The notes under the pieces are model-generated. The model searched no databases. It worked only from the letters and a program-made list of their open reading frames with translations, and had not been told where the DNA came from. A program made the translations under genes and the position numbers. 64,000 bases of DNA from Xylona heveae TC161 (Eukaryota > Ascomycota > Xylonomycetes > Xylonales > Xylonaceae): assembly GCF_001619985.1 (NCBI RefSeq), contig NW_017264193.1:749726-813725 (forward strand), given 5' to 3'. Positions 57,660-64,000 of the stretch are shown piece by piece; the first letter of the stretch is position 1, and each line of letters opens with the position of its first letter.

Positions 57660-60517
57660 ATGGATGATCGAGCATCGAAGCGAAGAAAATTGCCGGTAAG
57701 TCTCGAGTTTGACGATACGCTTGAAAGTTGTTGCTTGAGATGTTGTGAGGCGCGACCGAGTGATGGATTGAAGATGGCGAACGAGGAGCTCAGGGTAGTG
57801 ACTACAGTCGCGACGGGCTTCGCTACTGTCCACGAGGCATCGAGCTATGATGCGCTCCGAGCCCTGCAGCTGCTACTTGCGCCTGGATTCATCGCCGTTT
57901 GCGCGAGTATTTGCAGCCAAAGAGCACATTACTTTGTCATACCAGACATCACCAGACTGACCTCTTATTCGCGATCAGACCGCCGATGCCCCGAGTATAG
58001 AAGCTTCGACAGCAGGTGAAGTCGGCACCGGCTTCTTGGAACAGCTTAAGCAAGCTGTCGATAAACGGTAAGTCGTCATGCCTCTGTGCTTGCACTCAGC
58101 TTGCCCGACCTATCGCGAAACTTGTCGAACCCTTCCATACCTGGTACTGATGCTCCATTTGTAGAGGACGGAACATTGCAACAAACTTTCTCGAATTGCC
58201 GGAAAAGGTAGATAACTGCCTCTCAGTCTTACTTTGCGTAATTCTTGAGCGTCGATACTTATTGTTTTGCGTACTCGCAGAAACTATTTCCGGACTACTA
58301 TAAAGAAATAACTACCCCGATCGCCATAGATATAATAGAGGTATGAATATTCCGATGTTTCATTAGCTGGCAAAGTTGTTGCAAGCAACAACTCTGGAAG
58401 TCTCTGATCCATATCCTGTAACACGACGGTCTTATTCCGTCTAAGCACCCCACACGGGAGTTTGCACAATTTACAGTGTCATTCTTCACTAACGTCGCGA
58501 AATTTCAGGCGAAACTGGCAAGGAAGAAATACCCCGACATATCTGCTTTCGAATCAGATGTAAAGCTTATGGTCGCAAACGCAAAATCGTATAATGAGAC
58601 CAATTCAGAAATTTTTAACGATGCGGAGCGCATTCGGAAAATGCTTTCCAGCTACCTGGGCAAAGGTGTTGGACGCTTTCCAAAGGCGCCTGAGACGATA
58701 ACCTCCGAGACTGCACTGGCTGATGCGGAAGGCGAAGAAAATCCAGCAGCTGCTGGTGAAGAATTTGAGCCTGAATCAGCGGAAAGCCGGAAAAGGAAGA
58801 GGTCACGAGCTGAGCGCCCAGTGTCTCCAACTCCCGTCAATGGTCTCCAGGTCGATGGGAAAGACGGAGAAAAATATGAAGGAACTTCTTTTCAGCAAGC
58901 GCAAGAAATGATCATTACTGAATTGATTGATTTAAAGGATAAAGGGTAAGTCGTTCTTTTGAAATCCTGCTAGCACCGACTACTAAGAATCTGTTCGATG
59001 TAGTGGTGAAGAAGTGTCTTATCCGTTTCATAACCTGCCACCACGAGCGCTCAAGGACTATTACGCTCTAATTAAGAAACCAGTTTCTTTAAATGGCATA
59101 ATGAAACGCGTAAAAGGAGTCCGCGGCAAAAAGGACATAACTGGCGTTACAGAATTCAAGACGTGGCACGCATTTGAGGATGAAGTTAGCTTTCTCTGGC
59201 GGAACGCGCGTGAATATAATGAAGACGGAAGTGAAATTTCCAATCTTGCTGGCGAACTCGAGGTATGCGAGCTTCTTCACGAGCGTTTTTAGATGAAACG
59301 CTGACCAATTTTTAGAAATATTTCAAAGACCGAATCACGGAGGCAAAAAGAGTTGTATCCGAACCTGGACCGCGACTGAAGCTCAATATGCCTGCGCCTA
59401 AATCTCCAGAACCGTCGCGGCCTCGAGTTAAGCTTCATATCGGCGCTCCGAAGGCCAGCCCCGCGCCATCATCCATTTCCAGGGAAACTCCTGCACGGAA
59501 AGAATCAGTACCAGCGGAGGCTGTGCCAGATGCTGGATCGCCCGGAAAGGAAGAGAATCAATCGCAGCCATCGACCCACCCACGCACATCTCCCGCAAGG
59601 GACCAGACCACGCCGCAACCCAGTGCAAAAGATACCACGGGTGTATCCCGGTCTGGATCGGTCTCCACAGGCATCTCTGCGGTGGGGAAGGCCTCACAAG
59701 GCGATACACAAAAGGCTGTCACAACTGCTTCGCCTGCGCCTTCGGCAGCTGCAGTAAAGAGCGAGCCGCAAGCTGGACGGTCTCCGAGCCTTGGGGCGAT
59801 ACGAGTCTCCAGTACAGGCCCTGAGAAGGCGTCAGAGATGAGGAGGGAGAGTCATGAATCCATCAAAGCTACGCAAAGTCCCAGGCTTGACAGCTCTAGC
59901 ATGCCGCCTCCTTCTGGATCAACTCCTCGCCTTGCCGATGGCAGTCCAAATCCGCCGCAGTCCCAAGCGCCTCCCGTGCATATACCTCCCCCACCACCTC
60001 CGGCGCCGCCCTCTGGAATGTCGATGCTAAGGCCACCTGGCAAAGGTAAGTCTACACGATAAAATTTGAGATGGTTCTTGAGATTAACAACAGACTAGAC
60101 GCCTCAGATGCACTTATTTCCAACCTGAGTATATCCACTCATCCTGGGCTTAGATTGCCTCGCCCCTTTCAATTAAACATTCCACCATCAGACAGCCTGT
60201 CTCAGCAGTCAATCACCATCAACTTAGCACCAATGCATTATATGCTCCAAATCGCACCAATAATTGCGCCCAGTTTGAACACTCGGCCCAGCAAGGTCTT
60301 TGTCACGGTAAATTATCAAAGATTGAATCCTGTACCACACGCCTCAGGTACGACCGACACAAAACGTCCTTGGTATGAAGCAAAGTTGGTACCCGGAATA
60401 AATAGGATTGAAGTGGAGATCATCGCCGGACCTACCAGAGGTATACCCAAGCCGAGTACGGCTCAAGATATCGAATTGGAGAAGATTACGGTGTTCGCCA
60501 ATTTGATGAAGGCATGA
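57660..60517 (+). CDS. Tandem-bromodomain protein, RSC4-like chromatin-remodelling subunit
   Basis: Nuclear acetyl-lysine reader, likely a subunit of the fungal RSC/SWI-SNF complex. Eight exons: 57660-57695, 57979-58067, 58165-58207, 58281-58340, 58509-58945, 59004-59262, 59316-60045, 60099-60517; 690 residues. Start MDDRASKRRKLP. Bromodomain 1 is at about 31-130 (FLEQLKQAV, LFPDYYKEITTPIAI, NAKSYNETNSEIF). A basic/acidic linker (SRKRKRSRAERP) follows. Bromodomain 2 is at about 205-320 (YPFHNLPPRALKDYYALIKKP, NAREYNEDGSEI). Then a long Ser/Pro/Lys-rich region, a polyproline run near 59990-60010 and a conserved C-terminal domain (FQLNIPPSDSLSQQSITINLAPMHY, then GINRIEVEIIAG). Intron 1 (283 nt) is long and open in frame, so the exact start of exon 2 is the least certain point. 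Confidence 0.88.
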
Positions 60518-61121
60518 AGCCATTGTCTTTTTTGATAGCGCAAACACTGCATGTTGGAGTTGAAATGATTTCAAAAATTTTCTCTCACGTTTATTTTCCC
60601 TTTTAATTGTCTGGTGTTCAACTGGAGCCATGCGGTTCACGTGGAAATAAAAGGCGTCAAGAGGAATGGTCCGTCACGTGAGCGGAGATATATCTGACCG
60701 ATAAGGAGGTAGATGGTGTACGAAATATTTGGTCGAGATGGCTTGTCAAACCTACTTTTGACATAGTTTCAAGATTTGATGGATCGACTTGTACACTAAT
60801 TGGCCACGGCGAAACGCTGATAGATACCAATTTAACTTTTGCTTGTTGTTGCCACCTTTTAACCTAGTACCTTCATCCTTTTCTTCGCCAACAAACAAAT
60901 TTTGTGCGCTATCTTTTTCTACCGAGTCGAATTTGCAGTAGTCTGATTATGTAATAGTGCCGCGCACTGTACACCAGTGCTTTTTGGGAATAGACTCACC
61001 GAAACGATAAGTCCATTCTGGAGAAAAAATCCAACAAGACCCTCTCCTTCGTTCACCGACTTAAAAAGGCCATTCCTTCAGTTTCAGACAACGTCAATTT
61101 CAGATTCAAAGTCTAAACAAA
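60518..61121. other. Promoter region of the Hsp70 gene
   Basis: About 600 bp between the bromodomain gene and SSB. No perfect heat-shock element (alternating GAA/TTC) was found by eye, in keeping with SSB-type genes being growth- rather than heat-controlled. Confidence 0.45.
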
Positions 61122-61788
61122 ATGGCTGACGAGGTTTACGAGGGCGCGATCGGTATCGATCTTGGTATGTTCTCCTCCATACTCATTGAAAAATTTTCTT
61201 TGTGCCCATTGAATGCTGACCATTTGCAGGTACCACCTACTCTTGCGTTGCCAACTATGAGGGCACCAACGTTGAGATCAGTATGTAAAACTTCTTGAAG
61301 TGTCTTACTGCGTCCAGTGTTGCGCAGACTGACCGTTTCCAGTCGCCAACGAGCAGGGTAGCTTCACCACTCCCTCGTTCGTCTCCTTCACCGAGCAGGA
61401 GCGTTTGATCGGTGAGGCCGCCAAGAACCAGGCTGCCATGAACCCTCAGAACACCGTCTTCGATGTCAAGTAAGAAGCAATTTGTGAGATTGAGATGTTT
61501 ATGGAACTCGTACTGATCAAGTTCAGGCGTCTCATCGGTCGGAGATTTGACGACCCCACCGTCAAGAAGGACATCGAGTCCTGGCCTTTCAAGGTTGTCG
61601 ACCAGGGCGGTAGCCCCGTTGTCCAGGTCGAGTACCTTGGCGAGACCAAGACCTTCACTCCTCAGGAGATCTCTTCCATGGTTCTCATGAAGGTAATGAC
61701 CTCTTTGTTAGAAACTTTTTCAGGATAGGATGAATACTGACTTTCGGCCCAGATGAAAGAGGTTGCTGAGACCAAGCTCGGCAAGAAG

Positions 61789-61830
<42 letters not shown>

Positions 61831-63317
61831 AACCAGCGTCAGGCCACCAAGGATGCTGGTGCCATTGCCGGCCTTAACGTGCTCCGTATCATCAACGAGC
61901 CTACTGCTGCTGCCATTGCCTACGGTCTTGGCTCCGGCAAGACTGAGAAGGAGCGCAATGTCCTCATCTACGATCTTGGTGGTGGTACCTTCGATGTCTC
62001 TCTTTTGAACATCCAGGGTGGTGTTTTCACCGTCAAGGCCACTGCTGGTGACACTCACTTGGGTGGTCAGGACTTCGATACCAACCTCCTTGAGCACTTC
62101 AAGAAGGAATTCCAGCGTAAGACCAAGAAGGATCTTTCTGGTGACCCCCGTGCTCTCCGCCGTCTCCGGACTGCTTGCGAGCGTGCCAAGCGTACTCTTT
62201 CCAACGCTACCCAGACCACCGTTGAGATCGACTCTCTTTTCGATGGCGAGGACTTCAACTCTCAGATCACTCGTGCTCGTTTCGAGGACCTGAACGCCAA
62301 GGCTTTCAACGGCACCATCGACCCTGTCCAGCAGGTGCTCAAGGACGCCAACATTGAGAAGAGCAAGGTCGAGGAGATTGTCCTTGTTGGTGGCTCCACT
62401 CGTATTCCCCGTATCCAGAAGCTCCTCAGCGACTTCTTCGACGGCAAGAAGCTCGAGAAGGTTTGTTGGCACATATATTTTTCTTGTCATTAGCATAATC
62501 TAACAGCAATACAGAGCATCAACCCCGATGAGGCCGTCGCCTACGGTGCTGCCGTCCAGGCTGGTATCCTCTCTGGCAAGGCCACCTCTGCTGAGACCTC
62601 TGACCTCCTCCTTCTCGACGTTGTTCCCCTCTCCCTTGGTGTTGCCATGGAGGGTAACATCTTCGCTCCTGTCGTCCCCCGTGGCCAGACCGTCCCTACC
62701 ATGAAGAAGCGGACCTTCACCACTGTCGCCGACAACCAGCAGACCGTTCAGTTCCCCGTCTTCCAGGGTGAGCGTGTCAACTGTGAGGACAACACCTCTC
62801 TCGGAGAGTTCACTCTCGCCCCCATCCCCCCCATGCGCGCCGGTGAGGCTGTCCTTGAGGTCGTCTTCGAGGTCGACGTCAACGGTATCCTCAAGGTCAC
62901 TGCTACCGAGAAGACCTCTGGCCGTACCGCCAACATTACCATCTCCAACGCTGTTGGAAAGCTCTCGTCCTCTGACATTGACAACATGATCAACGGTAAG
63001 CTTCACCCTAATTTCAATTTCATCGGATGGAACTAATTTCCTTCAAAGATGCCGCCAAGTTCAAGAGCAGCGACGAGGCCTTCAGCAAGCGCTTCGAGTC
63101 TCGCCAGCAGCTCGAGGCTTACATCTCCCGCGTTGAGGAGCTCGTCTCTGACCCCACCTTGTCCATCAAGCTCAAGCGTGGCAGCAAGGACAGAATCGAG
63201 TCTGCTCTCAGCGACGCCATGGCTCAGCTCGAGGTTGAGGATGCCAACTCTGACGACCTCAAGAAGAAGGAGCTTGCTCTCAAGCGTGTTGTCACCAAGG
63301 CCATGTCCTCCCGCTAA
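61122..63317 (+). CDS. SSB1: SSB-type ribosome-associated Hsp70 chaperone
   Basis: Cytosolic Hsp70 that binds nascent chains at the ribosome with RAC. Seven exons: 61122-61164, 61230-61280, 61343-61469, 61527-61692, 61753-62460, 62515-62995, 63049-63317; introns 53-65 nt; 614 residues (yeast Ssb is 613). ATPase signatures: [14 protein letters not shown] (around 10), [12 protein letters not shown] and [20 protein letters not shown]. The linker and substrate domain follow ([33 protein letters not shown]). SSB rather than SSA is shown by the ending [13 protein letters not shown] in place of EEVD, by KMKEVAE after the MVL segment and by [14 protein letters not shown]. Codon choice is strongly C-ending (GTC, ACC, AAG) compared with neighbours, as expected for a very abundant protein. 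Confidence 0.96.
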
Positions 63318-63856
63318 ATCAATCATTAGAGGAGTTCGAGTGGATGATACAATAGGAGGCGCAATGACTTATGACTGATTTCTGTCAACCTCCGTAGATC
63401 GTTACTTTTCAGTACAAAAGCTGATGTTGGTTTTTTTCTTCAATCTTGCATTTCTTTTCCATAAGGGAAGGTCTTTTTCTTCAGGGCATATGAGCTTTCT
63501 GTAGACCTAAAACGAGATTCAATATGTCTGGAACATAATGGGCGATTTTATGGCAAAACTTGGGCATGATTTTCGTAGATATCTTCCACGACCTTGTTCA
63601 TGTTAAAGAAAGATTTGGTTTCTATTTTTCTGAAATATGTTATATCTGCCCAGTGTGACGAACGGTTGCTGCAATTAAGAGTTAGCCGGATAAACTGTTT
63701 ACCCGAAAACATCGACAGCTTCGTTTCCATTACGATCTCCAAATATCGTAAACCCGGTTTCGACACTTTTCATAATGTTGGCGACTAAGACGGTTCAAAC
63801 TGGCCTTCGGCGAGGCACCTCCTCGAAATTGGCGGCTTCCCTCTGTTCTGCACCGT
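63318..63856. other. Downstream region of SSB
   Basis: 540 bp with the SSB 3' UTR and possibly the promoter of a gene beyond the right edge. Short ORFs are unsupported. Confidence 0.4.
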
Positions 63857-64000
63857 ATGTCCCGTCTGATTGGAGCGCATCTGCGCCCACCGGTTGCGTT
63901 ACCTTCCATCAAGTTGTATATGGCCCATGATGCGCTAAAACGCAGACAAACAGCCCTCGATGCCCCAATGCCGCTAGACCCCAATGCCACATCTCTATCA
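63857..64000 (+). CDS. Possible gene start running off the right edge
   Basis: From an ATG at 63857 a frame reads MSRLIGAHLRPPVALPS and continues without a stop to the end of the window (48 codons); the same frame is open upstream from about 63780. An alternative start at 63775 (MLATKTVQTGLRRGTSSKLA) looks like a mitochondrial targeting peptide and could splice at the GTATGT at 63855 into sequence beyond. I do not recognise the family, and both readings could be chance. Confidence 0.25.
   Translation, partial: MSRLIGAHLRPPVALPSIKLYMAHDALKRRQTALDAPMPLDPNATSLS

Overview
The window is nuclear DNA of a filamentous ascomycete (Pezizomycotina). The protein families and their sequence style favour the Eurotiomycetes (Aspergillus/Penicillium/Talaromyces relatives), but no single sequence fixes the genus. 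Supporting signs are many short GT-AG introns (mostly 46-125 nt) with CTAAC/CTGAC branch sites, fungal-specific families (TOS1, Pal1, DUF3659 repeats, YAT amino-acid permeases) and intron-bearing tRNA-Lys genes. Eighteen protein-coding genes could be modelled end to end with frames that close, one more runs off the left edge, and a doubtful one runs off the right edge. I saw no CRISPR array, rRNA or recognisable transposon.

Layout. 0-1.1 kb: 5' part of the cell-wall gene TOS1 (-). 1.1-5.1 kb: gene-free, with several small inverted repeats. 5.1-8.0 kb: ATG14-like autophagy gene (-) head-to-head with a small conserved-looking coiled-coil gene (+). 8.5-10.3 kb: YAT amino-acid permease (-). 11.4-14.6 kb: ANCHR-like zinc-finger gene (+) convergent with an LMBD1-type lysosomal transporter (-). 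15.1-20.4 kb: nine-exon CFT1, the large cleavage/polyadenylation factor (+). 21.6-28.8 kb: a second permease (-), a cupin (+) and a Baeyer-Villiger-type flavin monooxygenase (+), the only accessory-looking group. 29.9-33.1 kb: DUF3807-like gene (-) divergent from a choline/ethanolamine phosphotransferase (+). 34.2-40.2 kb: a giant protein with 17 DUF3659 repeats (-). 40.2-47.3 kb: gene-poor island with four tRNA-Lys(CUU) genes. 47.3-50.7 kb: thioredoxin-fold protein (+) convergent with ERO1 (-). 51.8-53.1 kb: PAL1 (-). 54.5-56.5 kb: USB1 (+) convergent with CKS1 (-). 57.7-60.5 kb: tandem-bromodomain RSC4-like subunit (+). 61.1-63.3 kb: ribosome-associated Hsp70 SSB (+).

Most genes are housekeeping: RNA processing (CFT1, USB1, tRNAs), protein folding (SSB, ERO1), chromatin and cell cycle (RSC4-like, CKS1), membrane and wall biology (phosphotransferase, TOS1, PAL1) and autophagy/lysosome (ATG14-like, LMBD1). 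The most unusual feature is inside the DUF3659 gene. Linkers between repeats carry intron-like signals while being coding, and one linker carries a +1 frame change that is resolved if that linker is spliced.
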